Shown: positions 36,001 through 46,093, numbered from the stretch's first letter. The stretch: DNA of 64,000 bases from Berberis thunbergii (GCA_003290165.1 QNQO01010689.1:1-64000), one strand, 5' to 3'. Notes: a model not told the origin generated them from the letters alone. Numbers and translations are program-made.

Positions 36001-38776
36001 TGTAGCAGCCTGTTGATAACATGGGTTGCAATCTTCATACACTCAGCCCAAAAACGACTTGGTACATTCTTCGCATGTAGCATACTTCAACATATCTCTG
36101 CCAAATGTCGGTTCTTCCTTTCAGCTATGCCATTTTGTTGAGGAGTGCCCGGACATGTTAGCTGCCTCCTGATTTTACACTCCTTCAGGAAGTTGGTAAA
36201 TTCATCAGAAGTGTATTCTCCACCATTATCGGTACGCAGGCATTTGATCTTCTTTTTTACTTTGCATTCGATGTCCTCCTTAAATGCCTTAAATATGTCA
36301 AGAACTTTTGATTTTTCCTTCAGAAAGTAAACCATACGTACCTTGAAAAATCATCAATAAAGGTCACCATGTATCCCATTCCACTGACTGATGGTTGCTT
36401 CACCCGGTCGAACACATCTGGGTGAATGGGTTGCAATGGTTCCTTGGCCCTAAATTTTGACTCTTGATAGGGAAGTTGATGAGCTTTTTCGTACTGGCAC
36501 CCAACACAGACTGTTCCTCCTTGTACGTCCAGATGAGGTAGACCCTTCAACATTGACTTGGTCATCATTATCTTCAACTTATGATAGCTAACATGCCCTA
36601 GCCTTGCATGCCACAAGTCAATAGTTTCACTGCATCGAGCCTTATCCACATATGTTGATTCCGCAGACATCACGTAGATAGACTCCAACTTTCTTCCCGG
36701 CATGATGGGTGTACCCGATGGCTTTAGAGTTCGGTACACCTTAACATCTTCCGACCCGAACACCACATACTTGCCAGTTACTGTTAATTGTGATACTGAT
36801 AATAAATTTTTCTTCATACCTGGAACGTGATAGACATTCTGCAATTGAACTTGATTAGGGCTGAAGCATGGAGTGAATGTAGCCTCCCCAGTGTGAGCAA
36901 TCGGCAATCTCGTGTTATCGACAGTTATCACGACCCGGTCTCCTTTGTATTCACATAAGCTTGACAACTTCTCCTTGTCTCCAGTCATATGGTTGGAGCA
37001 ACCTGAGTCAACAATCCAATCCTTACTGTAGTTGACTTGCACGTCTTGATCTTCAGCGGCCATGGCTACCTCATCCTTGGAGAAGTCAATTTCTTCATCT
37101 GAAGATCCTCACGAACAGGCTAGGTAGTTGCAAAGGATACTTGGAAGTCTCATTCTTCTTCACTGCTGTTTTGATAATTGTGAGATGTCACCAAGTTTCC
37201 TTTAGTTGTCTTCTTCTTTGACCAGCAGTCTTTTGCATAGTGGTCTCTCTTGCCACAGTTGTAGCAACCGTCTTTTCTCCGATCATTGTTGTTTCTGCCT
37301 TGCTGAACTCCCCCTTTCTTGTAGCTCCTCTCCTGGGACTTCTTGGGTCTGTTATCTTCTTCTTTATTTGATCTTACAAAATTTTTCTTTTTATACCTAC
37401 CCGTTTATTTTGTTGAAGAGCGTCTCCTCTTCCTTATTTTCCAGAGAGACACCTGCCATTTGCTTAACCAAACTTTCTTGATTGACCAACAGACTTTCAA
37501 ACTTCACAATAGGTTGAGTTGGCCAACCACGAATGACAGTAATAATCCCGGTATATTAAGGTTTTAGACCATGGATTATTATTCTTTTCATCTTATCTTC
37601 GGTAACTTTGGAGGCAAGGTCTTAACTCTGAAATTTCACGACATAAAGTTTTAATTTTTAGAAAATAGTCTCTAATAGATATACCTCCTTGTTTGGAGTT
37701 CATCAACTCATTCTCCAAGAACTGTAGGCGTGCATCATTCGTTCTTAAAAACAGGGATGCAAATGTATCCCAAGCTCCTTTGAGTGTATCAACATCTTCT
37801 ATATACTGAAGCATTTTCATCATCGATTGACGTCTTGAGCACATAAAGCGCCTTCCCTGCTTTGATCTCCCACTTCTTGAATTCAACATCATTCTCCTTT
37901 AGTGGTGGTGTAGTCTCACTACCACTAATAACCTGTCACAAGTCTTGCCCTTGCAAGTAGGACTTTATCCTTGTTTGCCAACTCTTGTAATTGTGGTGGT
38001 TGAGCTTTGTAAGCACACCAGTTGTGCCAACGAGATCTCTCATCGTGACAAAGTACAACCTCCTTTGTGCTACCGAGTAAGCTTGGTCTTACACCAATCT
38101 GCTTCACAGTCCCGAACTGTGCAAGAATGATCTCCGACTAGACAATGTTTTACCAAATGTGAGAATAGTACTCTATGTATGAATAGGGTGACCTGGTTCT
38201 GATATCAAATTGTTGAGAGATTTGGGAATAACTAGAACTTAAGAAAGACTAATTTTATTAATCTCTCAAACGTCTCTTACAACTTCACACCCTTACTATG
38301 TTCACAACATTTACTACTACACTTGAGCTTGTTTGCTTCTTGATGCATATACCTCACAACCTCTTCCCTATTTATAGTAGTTCTAAGAAGGTGGGAGGAT
38401 CCTAGAGAAGCAATTTCAACCACGCATTTTTCTTCTCTAAAACTCTCTAAAATGTCTAGAGTATTATAAGGGTATAGAATTCTCTAGACATTTAATCATC
38501 TAGAGAATACTCATGATCGTCTAAATAATGGGCTTGGGCTTTAGACTTTAAACATTTGGACTAGTTAGGGATGATTTTCAACTGAGAATAGAGAAAAATG
38601 AAAACTACCTGGGGAGCTTGTGTTTTGGGGAGGAGAGAAGAAGCCTCAGTTCTGAACATCGACCTTGTTGCATGAAAATTGTTGTGGCAGAAATAGCGAT
38701 CGACGATGAAGGCGACTTGTACCAGGGTCACCTTCCCCTTCCCCAAATTCTCTGTTGATTTCTTTGGTTTTTTCAT
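26634..38776 (-). CDS. LisH-like protein, six exons, TE-filled introns
   Basis: Exons on the minus strand are 38776-38609, 32116-31876, 28093-27893, 27789-27135, 27057-26951 and 26689-26634. All introns are GT-AG and the 1,428-nt sum closes exactly, giving 475 residues. Residues about 17-48 ([20 protein letters not shown], then [12 protein letters not shown]) look like a LisH dimerisation motif. A charged helix follows (about 57-110, [20 protein letters not shown]), then a Ser/Pro-rich middle with basic clusters ([13 protein letters not shown]) and an acidic-hydrophobic stretch near 385-405 ([20 protein letters not shown]). Similar plant proteins exist to my memory, but I cannot name a function; a nuclear role is only suggested. 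Intron 1 is about 6.5 kb and intron 2 about 3.8 kb, both swollen by transposons. Confidence 0.75.
28512..28801 (+). repeat. 5' LTR of the young element
   Basis: Starts TGTTAGGATACC and ends GGTCTCTATTA. It contains a TATAAATA promoter-like word near 28673. It is nearly identical to 31140-31429. Confidence 0.92.
28804..28815 (+). promoter_or_regulatory. Primer-binding site (initiator Met)
   Basis: TGGTATCAGAGC, an exact match to the common plant initiator-Met tRNA primer site, two bases after the LTR. Confidence 0.9.
28904..28928 (+). repeat. A25 run in the retroelement leader
   Basis: Twenty-five A residues in the untranslated leader between the primer site and gag. The leader (28816-29372) is Ser/Pro-codon-like and Pyr-rich, and is open in two frames by composition only. 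Confidence 0.8.
29373..31145 (+). CDS. Truncated gag-protease-RT polyprotein, 590 aa
   Basis: One open frame without stops. An N-terminal coiled coil (about 1-45) precedes the gag core (about 70-220, with [14 protein letters not shown]). A zinc knuckle is at 268-281 ([14 protein letters not shown]). The retropepsin active site is LVDSGSTHN at 345-353, with DVVLGAEWL at about 414-422 closing that domain. The first RT segment is at about 470-538 ([20 protein letters not shown]). At about 538 the frame leaves RT (IQDR) and enters sequence from the 3' end of pol in a shifted frame, ending at a TAG inside the 3' LTR. Gag and protease may still be made. No RT active site remains. Confidence 0.85.
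   Translation: MTVSELQEQVNALTAKVTGITSHLHTLEATNATILEALKNLQPCRPAPYAQPDQQRPIIPISGKGLRIDLPRFDGTDPYGWLFQAEQYQELNGLSSEQMLPIAALHLQGDANSWYRWIRQSLGTLTWPQFSKALCSRFGSREHIDPCSSLSKLVQRGTVRSFITEFEKLSNLVPGLSEPHQISMFLSGLRVDIQAGVRMLHPTSITHAFELALCQEDAINATRSTGPVQHFANPVPATNPSTPVTSIPAGVKRLSWAEQQDRRAKGLCFNCDAVYTRGHRCPQPHVLLLEGNKEYEDDSDVDPPILDHTLSEPPLGISLHALLGSPRPEIMCLTGQLNHRTVTVLVDSGSTHNCLHPSFAKQCGFPIHQDSVFRVMLADGGHLHSPGSCRDVSLRLQDYEFHDNFLLLGITGCDVVLGAEWLRSLGVINWDFSKLIMTFSVANRTYSLIGDNSPMVLDNTPVHCSLPDDSPVNVRPYRYPHFRKADFDNVVSNLKVAGLIRASTNHYSSSVLLVQYTDGSWRMCVDYRALNKFTIQDRWLIKWTRVTTYGLIKSTSPLWRKLLGKTTSSSCTFSGFSGLWTSLVSSGVGC
31140..31429 (+). repeat. 3' LTR of the young element
   Basis: Same 290-bp sequence as the 5' LTR with one visible substitution. 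It is followed directly by the duplicated GTTTC. Confidence 0.92.
32231..33588. mobile_element. TIR DNA element in intron 1 of the LisH-like gene
   Basis: The left end ATATTCAATTACAAATTTTA and the reverse complement of the right end (GTATTCAATTATGGATTTTA) form terminal inverted repeats of about 28 bp, both running into ATAGACT. The outer GGGG seen on the right is lost on the left. Subterminal sequence repeats variants of TTTTAATGGATT and GAATACCCC. Inside are an ATT microsatellite (33016-33043) and no transposase, so it is non-autonomous. The right end abuts the truncated copia LTR. The superfamily is not clear and no target duplication was found. Confidence 0.6.
33016..33043 (+). repeat. AAT microsatellite
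   Basis: About nine AAT units inside the TIR element. The Ile- and Tyr-rich ORFs over it are artefacts of the repeat. Confidence 0.85.
33591..33921 (-). repeat. Truncated 3' LTR of the copia element
   Basis: Collinear with 38251-38582, with several substitutions and indels. It is preceded on the minus strand by the purine tract GTGATGAGGGGGAG. Confidence 0.8.
33916..36042 (-). pseudogene. Copia reverse transcriptase and RNase H
   Basis: A linker (36042-35479) precedes RT (35271-34345), which has [31 protein letters not shown] and an intact LVYVDDLIV active site. The [13 protein letters not shown] stretch and the RNase H segment [14 protein letters not shown] follow. A break near 34345 and a stop near 34150 precede the end of RNase H (34125-33916, [13 protein letters not shown]). 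The RT segment itself is long and open, so decay is patchy. Confidence 0.85.
36087..37063 (-). pseudogene. Copia protease and integrase
   Basis: The protease active site is [13 protein letters not shown] near the start. A GAG-pre-integrase HHCC finger ([25 protein letters not shown]) and the integrase core follow: [23 protein letters not shown] and [14 protein letters not shown] supply the D, D and E positions. The core is split by a frame change at about 36320-36335. The family is certain from these motifs; the activity is lost. Confidence 0.85.
37200..38107 (-). pseudogene. Copia gag with zinc knuckle
   Basis: Pieces at 38107-37925 and 37892-37593 show copia gag features, such as [14 protein letters not shown] and [23 protein letters not shown]2-C-X4-H-X4-C knuckle ([14 protein letters not shown]) lies at about 37270-37230. 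Frameshifts separate the pieces. Confidence 0.75.
38193..38210 (-). promoter_or_regulatory. Copia primer-binding site, mutated
   Basis: The minus strand reads ATTTGATATCAGAACCAG right after the 5' LTR, a diverged form of the initiator-Met primer TGGTATCAGAGC. Confidence 0.6.
38211..38582 (-). repeat. 5' LTR of the copia element
   Basis: 372 bp with TGTTGAGAG at one end and TTTTCAAC at the other. It is collinear with the truncated 3' LTR. Confidence 0.82.
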
Positions 38777-38860
38777 CTCGTATTCTTCTGTGTCTTCTTC
38801 TTAGTCTTCTGTGTTGTGAAAGAGATTCTTCAGAGAGACATATCTGAAAGAGGAGGGAAG

Positions 38861-38870
38861 TAGTATATAA
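38861..38870 (-). promoter_or_regulatory. Possible TATA box of the LisH-like gene
   Basis: TTATATACTA on the minus strand, about 90 bp upstream of the exon 1 start codon, followed by a pyrimidine-rich leader. Confidence 0.45.
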
Positions 38871-38879
38871 GAAGATCTA

Positions 38880-39597
38880 AAGAGAAGAAGAAGAAGAAAC
38901 GAAAGGAAACGCGGGAGGTTTTGAAAATTGTAGAGCACAAATGAAATGAAAACAGAGTTTGTTCATTGTTCGTTTGTTTTAATGTGAAGAAGAAAATGAA
39001 AATGCGTTTTCGTTTTGGCGCGGTCTGTAATTTTCACTATACAGACTCGGCGGGATTTTTGTTTTTCCAATTTTACAGTGGAATAGAGTAGGCATTGTGG
39101 GTGCACATAACTCTCTGAATAATCCCGGCTCGGAGCCTCGGAAGGACAATCTCGTCAATATCCTAAAAGATGGATACGACAGAAAAAGAAACCCATTCGA
39201 AGAAGATGAAGCAAGGGCTTCGTCCGAGAGAGAGAGCAATGTGAAGGAGAGGGTGTAGGAGAGGGTGATGAAGAAGCGAAAAACAAGTAGGGTATTTGGA
39301 CCGAAGAGAAGTAGAGGTCAATCTTGATAACGTAGCTGTATAGGGCCTTCAATGGCGGGTTGTCAGGATTACAAGGGTCATCACTGCCACTGACTTGACT
39401 ACAAACAAACCATCCCAAACACTTTAAGGTAAATTCTGCTTGCTCTTTCTTGATAATTTCGCTCCAACTCTACTATTTTGATTCATCACTTAATTACATT
39501 TTATTCCCCCTCCCCTTCAATTGCCAATTGTTTCATATTTCCCTATTACTTCACCATTTCCTAATCTATTTTTCTTTTGTTATTATCATATTTTTTT
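38880..39597. other. Upstream region of the LisH-like gene
   Basis: Purine-rich GAAGAAGAAG sequence, then mixed sequence. A minus-strand ORF at 39418-39155 has no motif I recognise and may be chance or an old upstream exon. Confidence 0.4.
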
Positions 39598-40374
39598 AGA
39601 GGGTGTTTGTTTTTTATTCTGAACGGAATCAGAAGTCTTAATAAGAAGTAGACCGGTTTGTTTTTAGTTCTGATCATAAGTTCTACTTCCGATTACAGGA
39701 GTAACCAAGTGTTGATCACTTAGCACTAAGTGTTGAGTCAAAAATTATTTCAATATTGTTGCCCCCGTTTTCTTAAAAATAAGTACTAACTTTTAATGAT
39801 ACACCATTATTCTCTTCACTAAGTATTGTGATTCTACCTACCTTTAAAATGACTCGATTAGAAACTTATCTCCTTTTTCTCATTCATATTTGTTTTCTTT
39901 CTCTGTATTTAAAAAAAAATTCATTTCTCCAAATCTCCCGAGCAAACTCATAGTAAACAACCACAACTGTCTCAAATATTTGGATCACGTGAACAAACTG
40001 ATATAGTAAATTTACGATATCGTATTGCAAATGAAATATTAGTAAGAAATTTGGTTTGATAATTTTTTTTTAAATGTACTTGGTCATATTTTGATATTCT
40101 TGTAATGAAAGGTATTGAAACATTTTCTAGGATTTCAATAATTATTGGGTATGATTTTAAGTACAATATTTATGTCATAAATTTTTCAGCTCAGTGAGGC
40201 AAAATTGTCAAACAGTTCCCATTCAGCACCTAAAAACAAACACTTTTTAATTTTACAACTTCTAATCAGCAACCCATTCAAAAGCAAAACAAATAGTGCA
40301 TTCAGAAGCTCGTTTAGAACTTCTAACTCCAGTTAGAAGTTAGCTTTTAAGCACTTAAAAAAAAAACACCCTCT
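39598..40374. mobile_element. hAT-like non-autonomous element, copy 1
   Basis: Ends AGAGGGTGTTTGTTTTTT and, reversed, AGAGGGTGTTTTTTTTTT. Subterminal repeats of TCAGAAGT/ACTTCTGA type follow. A related 740-bp copy lies at 44687-45426. The flanks TTTTTTTA and TTCGTTTA agree at 6 of 8 positions if the outer A is excluded, which is weak support for an 8-bp duplication. There is no transposase. Confidence 0.65.
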
Positions 40375-42014
40375 TCGTTTAATTTAATTTAATTTTAAAA
40401 TGTCTAAGATATATGGCCAAGAGAAAGTTAAAAGGGAGAGAGAAAACTTATTGTTCAACTTTCATAACAATCTAAGCCTAGAGTTTTCAACTCATGTTCA
40501 ACTTCCATCCACCAAACCTATTGTTGGTTTGGTTACACCCATGGCTTCCATCATGCCTCGTTACCAAATGAATGTTACCTCATTTGCAAATTGCATCTCA
40601 AGCTTATTGAGGTGTTGGGTGGCATTTCATCTCGTGCCATATCCAGCTCTTTGGCTAGCGCACAGCTTCAAATTCATCTAGGAAATAGGACTTGGTTTTA
40701 GCGCACTTTAGTGGGAAAATACTTGGTTATAGTATGCTTTCTATTGCTTCTCAAGACTTTGTTAGAAGAATTTGAAATCTTGGCATCCAGAATGAGGCAT
40801 CTAATGTCTGGACTTGTTGCGCCAAAGACTATGAATCACACCTGTGTGCTTAAGGTCGCCTCTTGGAGATGAACACCATTTGCATTTCCACTTCACTTTC
40901 TTTGGCCTCCAAATCTAAGTCTGCCTATAATCCCAACATTCACATTTCACACTTGGTGCCTAAGGTTGCTTTTTTCATTCACGTGGCATCTCCAAAATGC
41001 CTTTCCTTTTACACCATTTACAGCTGTTTTGTTATTTGTGTCTATCGTAGGCCTCAAGTTTTGCGATTAGTGAGCTCACTTGTTATGTGTTTCGTCAGGT
41101 CAAACTCAGGATTGCCGTTGTTATCTAATAGCTTGGAAGATATGTGCTGTGACAGAACCAGACATTACTGAACTTAGACCCTTATAGGAAAACTAGAGGA
41201 GAATAAGCATGCCAGATATGGGATGGATTAGTTTGGTTGGTCGAATGGACGGCTAAGGGGCTTTTATTAGTCGAAATATTAGGAGGGCCTATTATAGGTA
41301 ACAGGTTCAAATTTCAGAACAAGTTTTCTTACTGTAAAACTCTTTGTGCTTAGAATTTTCAGAACCGTATGCGACATTTAATGGGATTCCACTTCATGTA
41401 ATAGATGGATTAATCACTTGAATTTCATTTCCAGTGATTGAGAGGTTTACAGAGTATTATTACCTTTTGTGAGTTCTCAACTTCTCATCCCCTCCCTTTT
41501 GAAATTATGGCAGTCTTTGGCCTTCTTCTCTATTTTCTCCATTACTCGTAGCCTCAAAGGATTTAATAATCTTTTACAGAAAAGTCTAAGGTGAGTTGAG
41601 GAATCCTATATTTGTCAGGACGCATCAATTTTTTCATGGATAATTAGGAACAAGGAAGGCTTTGGCAGCTGGTTCCAAGTGCCATTGACTGAGAGGAATA
41701 AGGGACTTTGAGTATGTCCAGACGTAATTTGTGAAGACCTATTAATGTCAAGGCCTCTTCTGCAGACTGCCACTTGTCTACGACTACGTACTACCAAATG
41801 TCAAAAGGTAGGTTTTTCTAGCTCAGTCGAACCTTCATTTAGTGCCAACATATCAAAACTCATAATGGAATAAGTGACACTTGTAGTTTGAGATGGGATC
41901 TGTTGAAGATTGTATTCAGGACAGCTTTTGCAGAGTGCCACAATACCAAGGAATGTCAAGTTCAAAAAATCCTCCACTTGACTTCAATCAGTGCAAACAT
42001 ATAAAAATTGAAAA
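40375..42014. other. Intergenic, no gene seen
   Basis: Several ORFs of 60-100 codons (for example 40400-40681 and 40863-41171) show no family motif and no splice-supported continuation. Confidence 0.4.
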
Positions 42015-42112
42015 TTCTAGGGAGCGAGGGAAGGAGCGAGGAAAGGGAGGGACCCATCCCTCCCCCCATTCCTTCAATCCAAAATCCTCCACCCATCCCT
42101 CGCTCCCTAGAA
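42015..42112. mobile_element. Short foldback element, related to the Mutator-like MITEs
   Basis: The left arm TTCTAGGGAGCGAGGGA is the exact complement of the right arm TCCCTCGCTCCCTAGAA. The spacer is also partly symmetric (GGAGGGA, TCCCTCC). The GGGAGCGAGG word is shared with the copies at 56.4 kb. No duplication was identified. Confidence 0.5.
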
Positions 42113-43157
42113 GGTTTTTTTTTTTAATTCATCTGGGATACTCGGCCCCCTAACAGGAAATGGCCAGCTTCCGCATTCAGCTAGGTGTATCTGTAAAGTA
42201 TCATATATTCACTTTAATCAGATTAATTGGTTATGGAATAGCATTGCAACTGTCTTTAACTTGGAGGATTACTTAACATAGGAAGAGGCAAAGTATTCAG
42301 GAAGAAGTAAGTCGTGCTAACAAGTAACCTTATGGTTCATTATGCCCATTAATTGTTTGATTATCCTTAATTGCAACTTGTCAAAAACTTGTATTCCATT
42401 TCCCCTCAAGGTAATTAAGAACATATCTTTTGGAAGATCCTTGGATAACTGGCTAGTGAAACTCTTTAACAACTACACTCTTTGCACGACATACTGCCTT
42501 CAAAGGTCAAATCCTTGCCTGATGTCACCTCAGCTTCAGCTTGAATTTGTTTAGACTAGTTATATTTATTTTCCTTCAATAGTTTCTCAAATATCTATGA
42601 TTTGAGACTCTGTCACTTTTTATTTTTATTTTTATGCCTTTCTCATATTCAGTGGTTGCACTGGGTGTCAAGACTGGTTCAGTCTAGGCAAGTATTTTGT
42701 CTAGAATTAAAGGCCAGATTGCTGGTTTTAAAACTCATCGAGAATCAGTTCTAAAATTGTTTTTATGTAGAATTAAAGGCCAGATTGTTGGTTTTTGGAT
42801 GTACTTGTATACCGAGTGTACGTTTTTTTTTTTGCTTTATGATCTGATAACAATTCATAGGTGATTGAAAAATAGTATTTTTCTGTCATCGGTAGAAAAA
42901 GGTCCTTATTTCACACCCTTATTGTTTCCTTTTAGGTTTATGTTCCCTCGGTCCAAGTGAAGAGAAAGTTGAAGAAGGGCACGATATCAATTAAACCCAA
43001 AAATCTCTTCCTGGGTGTGTCTTTTTGAGGCGTGTAAACAAGGAGATGGATGGATGATTTCATCAGAAAGTGCAAAGGAGTTGGTGACTTTATTGGTTCC
43101 TTGGTTGGAAATACGTAAGAAACCATTGATCTTCAACAACTTGGATCTATGTACTTA
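42113..43157. other. Intergenic, no gene seen
   Basis: No recognisable gene. A pair of 28-bp direct repeats lies inside (42702-42729 and 42768-42795). Confidence 0.4.
42702..42795 (+). repeat. Two 28-bp direct repeats
   Basis: TAGAATTAAAGGCCAGATTG followed by C or T and TGGTTTT occurs twice, 66 bp apart, with one difference. Confidence 0.75.
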
Positions 43158-44013
43158 GGGTGTGTTTGATTTTTTGACAACTTTTTCATGTAAAACAAAG
43201 TTTACCATGGAAAAAAAATTTGTGGAAAAGTTCTCACTCAAAAACTTTTCCCACTCTTTGATTGTACAAAGAAAAAACTTACCTAATTTTCCACTTTGAT
43301 TGCGGAATCTTTTTCCTAAGTTATTATTCAAATTAATCAAACATATGCCATATAAAGAGAGTAGAAACATATACCCTATATTACTCATCAAAATGAAAAA
43401 AACATAAAAATATCATAAAACATATGAACCAAAACAGATTATCCAAAAATATTACACTAAATACTATTACAATGCCATGTAGAAGGTCTACTACACATTA
43501 TTATTAAAGTTTTGTAAGTAATGCAGGTCACCCAACAACATGCATAAATCATCTACTTTCTAATTAATTGTATCGAAATCTCTTAATTACCAAACTTCCT
43601 TATTAACCACTATCTCTTTCGTGTGATCAGAAAGTACGGATCAATGTTGGTTTCTCCCCCAAACAAGTCTAGAGCAACTAAGACCCTCATCTTTAGTTAA
43701 CACTACCCATGTGGCACGTCTTCTCTTTAATCTCTACAAAAATCTTAGATCTCAAAATCCACCCCCACACTTACATCATTTGGACCGGAGCCTATCCCCA
43801 CAATGTGGGCCTCATTCCCCTTTCACCAGTTTCGCATCATAAAAAACTCAAAATTTAAAGTCCAATTAAACTGATCAATCAATTATTTTTAATTAACCTT
43901 CCTAATTAAAACCCAAACAAACATCTTTCTCTCTTCCCTTTCTTTTTTCTACTACTCTTCTCATTTCTATATCAGACACCCAAACAGAGCAAGCAAAACA
44001 AATCTCGACAACA

Positions 44014-44440
44014 ATGGCAACCACCAAAACCACTACCCCGAGATCTAGATCCACCCCATCATCCAACGGCGGAGAAACCACAACCCCATGACACAAAGTC
44101 GCCCTGATCACTGGCATAATTGGCTAAGACGATTCCTACCTGACCGAATTCCTCCTCAATAAAGGGTACGAAGTCCACGGCTTGATCCGTCGCTCCTCCA
44201 ACTTCAACACCTAACGCACCAATCACATCTACATTGACCCTCACAACATCCACAAAGCCAGGATGAAGCTCCAGTACACCGTCCTCACCGACTCCTCCTT
44301 CCCCTATTGTTGGCTCAACACCATCAAGCTCGACGAGGCCTACACCTCGCGGCGCAGTCCGCATCACTCTCTCCTTTGAAATTCTAGATTACATGGGCGA
44401 ATCGTCACCGCCGGCATCCTTCGCTTCCACAAATCAAAGA
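44014..44440 (+). pseudogene. GDP-mannose 4,6-dehydratase fragment (GMD/MUR1-like)
   Basis: The sequence starts ATGGCAACC and follows the N-terminal third of plant GMD: HKVALITG, SYLTEFLLNKGYEVHGLIRR, NHIYIDPHN and FEILDY. GMD makes the GDP-fucose precursor from GDP-mannose. Three in-frame stops replace expected Arg or Gln codons, the first just before HKVALITG and the other two where the family has the Q of GQDGSYL and of NTQR. All fit C-to-T changes. A frameshift occurs after about 44340, and homology ends near 44440. The upstream 100 bp look like a pyrimidine-rich leader. It is a dead partial copy. Confidence 0.8.
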
Positions 44441-44686
44441 GAAAGAGAAAAGAGAATAAGCAAACCCAGAGGAGGAGATCGTCGATCGCTAAGAGAAGTT
44501 CTAGTGAGAGCGATGGAGTCAAATGAGAGATTGCAGAGGAGATGAGTATGAGAGATTGTAAAGGAAACGAGTGGGAGAGATGGAGTAGTGAGAGATCGAA
44601 AAGGTGTTGATGAGAGAGATGGAGTCAAGAGAGATGCAATCGAGAGAAGGGGAAAATTGGTGATGCAATTTTTCAGGGGGACCCTA

Positions 44687-45426
44687 AGAGGGTGTTTGTT
44701 TTTGCTTCTTAATGGAGTCAGAAGTCTTAATAAGAAGTGGACCACCTTGTTTAGAGTGTTTGTTTTTAGTTCTGATCAGAAGTTCTACTTCTAATTGGAG
44801 TAAACAACAAGGAGGTGCTGATCATTTAGCACTGAGTGTTGAGTAAAAAACTATTCCAATAATAGCCTTAACATAATTTTGTAACGACAATTATTGCCCA
44901 CATCTTCTTAAAAATAAGGCTGAATTTTGACGGCACACCTTCATTATCTTCACCAAGCATTGTGGTTCTATCTATCTTCACAAGGACTCGGTAAGAAACT
45001 CATCTCCTTTCTCTCCTTCAACTTTGTTTTATTTCTCTGTATTTTCAAGTTTTTCTTCATTTCTCAAACTCTCTCTCTCATATATTTTAGTAAGAAATTT
45101 GGTTTGATAATTTTGTTTTTAAATATACTTGGTCATATTTCAATATTCTTGTAATGAAATATATTATAACATTTTTTAGGATTTGAATAATTATTGGGTA
45201 TGATTTTAAGCATAATATTTATTTCATAAATTTTTTTAGTTCAGTGGGATAAAATTGTCAAGCAGTTCTCACTCAGCACATAAAAACAAACACATTTTAA
45301 TTTTACAGTTTCTAATCAGCAACCCATTCAGAAGCAAAACAAACAGTTCATTCAGAACCTCGTTCAGAACTTCTAACTCCAGTTAAAAGTTAGCTTCTAC
45401 GCACTCAAAAAAAATAAACGGCCTCT
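44687..45426. mobile_element. hAT-like non-autonomous element, copy 2
   Basis: Collinear with 39598-40374: AGAGGGTGTTTGTTTTTGCT at the left and ...TAAACGGCCTCT at the right, with the same GTCAGAAGTCTTAATAAGAA block. It is nested inside the Harbinger-like element, so it arrived later or was carried along. No clean 8-bp duplication was found. Confidence 0.6.
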
Positions 45427-45575
45427 AAGTAAAGTTACCCACTTTAAGTGGGAAAACCAGACACGCGCAATTTTTATTTTTCCACTATCCCAAACTAAAA
45501 TCAAACGAGTGAAAACCTGGTTTTGGAGGAAAAGTTTTCTTTTCTATTGAAAGCAGAAAATCAAACACACCCTTA

Positions 45576-46093
45576 GTTTAAAGAATCTCAATTACCAACA
45601 CATTAGCCAATAAGCTCTTAGAAAACTAGGACTATATTTATTTATGTAGTGTAAAACCCATAAAGGCCATCCAAATGTGTTATGCAGAAGAAAATGCTTT
45701 ATGTGGCATCAATTTAAATGACTAACAGTGTGTTTTGTAGAAATTTCACTAAATTGTTCAAATGTTGGTTGGGCCAAATTTACAAAGTAAAGTTGTTTTT
45801 TCAGTATCATGGTAAAAGATGTTACAAATTTGATGTTGCTTTGAAAAATTTTCTTCTAAATTATCTCCAGTTGGTGTTGTCATTATAATTTGAAACTGTT
45901 TTGCACACTTTACCATAAAAGACAAATCAACAGGCCTGTTTCCACCACTGACATAGAAGGAATCTTTCGACAAGCGAAAGAAGAAGAAGAAAAGGCAGAC
46001 TAAGAATTTGAGGAGTGAGAACAAAGTGATGCAATCATCAAAGCTAAAAAATGAGTGACGATTCTATACCGGATGTTACAAATCATGTTGCCA
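45576..46093. other. Intergenic, no gene seen
   Basis: A minus-strand ORF at 46024-45758 has no recognised motif. Confidence 0.4.

Larger units (their letters stand above)
33591..38582 (-). mobile_element. Ty1/copia retrotransposon, dead, 3' LTR truncated
   Basis: Minus-strand order is 5' LTR (38582-38211), primer site, gag, protease, integrase, reverse transcriptase, RNase H, purine tract (33934-33922) and 3' LTR (33921-33591). Integrase before RT identifies Ty1/copia. The full LTR is 372 bp with TGTTGA/TCAAC ends. The 3' LTR lacks its outer 40 bp and stops exactly against the TIR element. Frame breaks and stops are spread through the coding region. It fills most of intron 1 of the LisH-like gene, in the same direction as the gene. 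Its 5' LTR ends only about 25 bp from the exon 1 donor. Confidence 0.85.
43158..45572. mobile_element. PIF/Harbinger-like TIR element with captured gene
   Basis: Ends GGGTGTGTTTGATTTT and AAAATCAAACACACCC are perfect 16-bp inverted repeats. TTA flanks both sides (43155-43157 and 45573-45575), the usual 3-bp duplication of PIF/Harbinger. Further subterminal GAAAAGTTTTC-like sequence is also inverted. No transposase is visible. It contains a broken GDP-mannose 4,6-dehydratase copy and a nested hAT-like element (44687-45426). It is therefore a non-autonomous, Pack-like element of 2.4 kb. Confidence 0.7.

Noticed and set aside
39155..39418. Minus ORF of 87 codons upstream of the LisH-like gene
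   Set aside because: No recognised motif, and no splice link to the neighbouring exon that keeps a frame.
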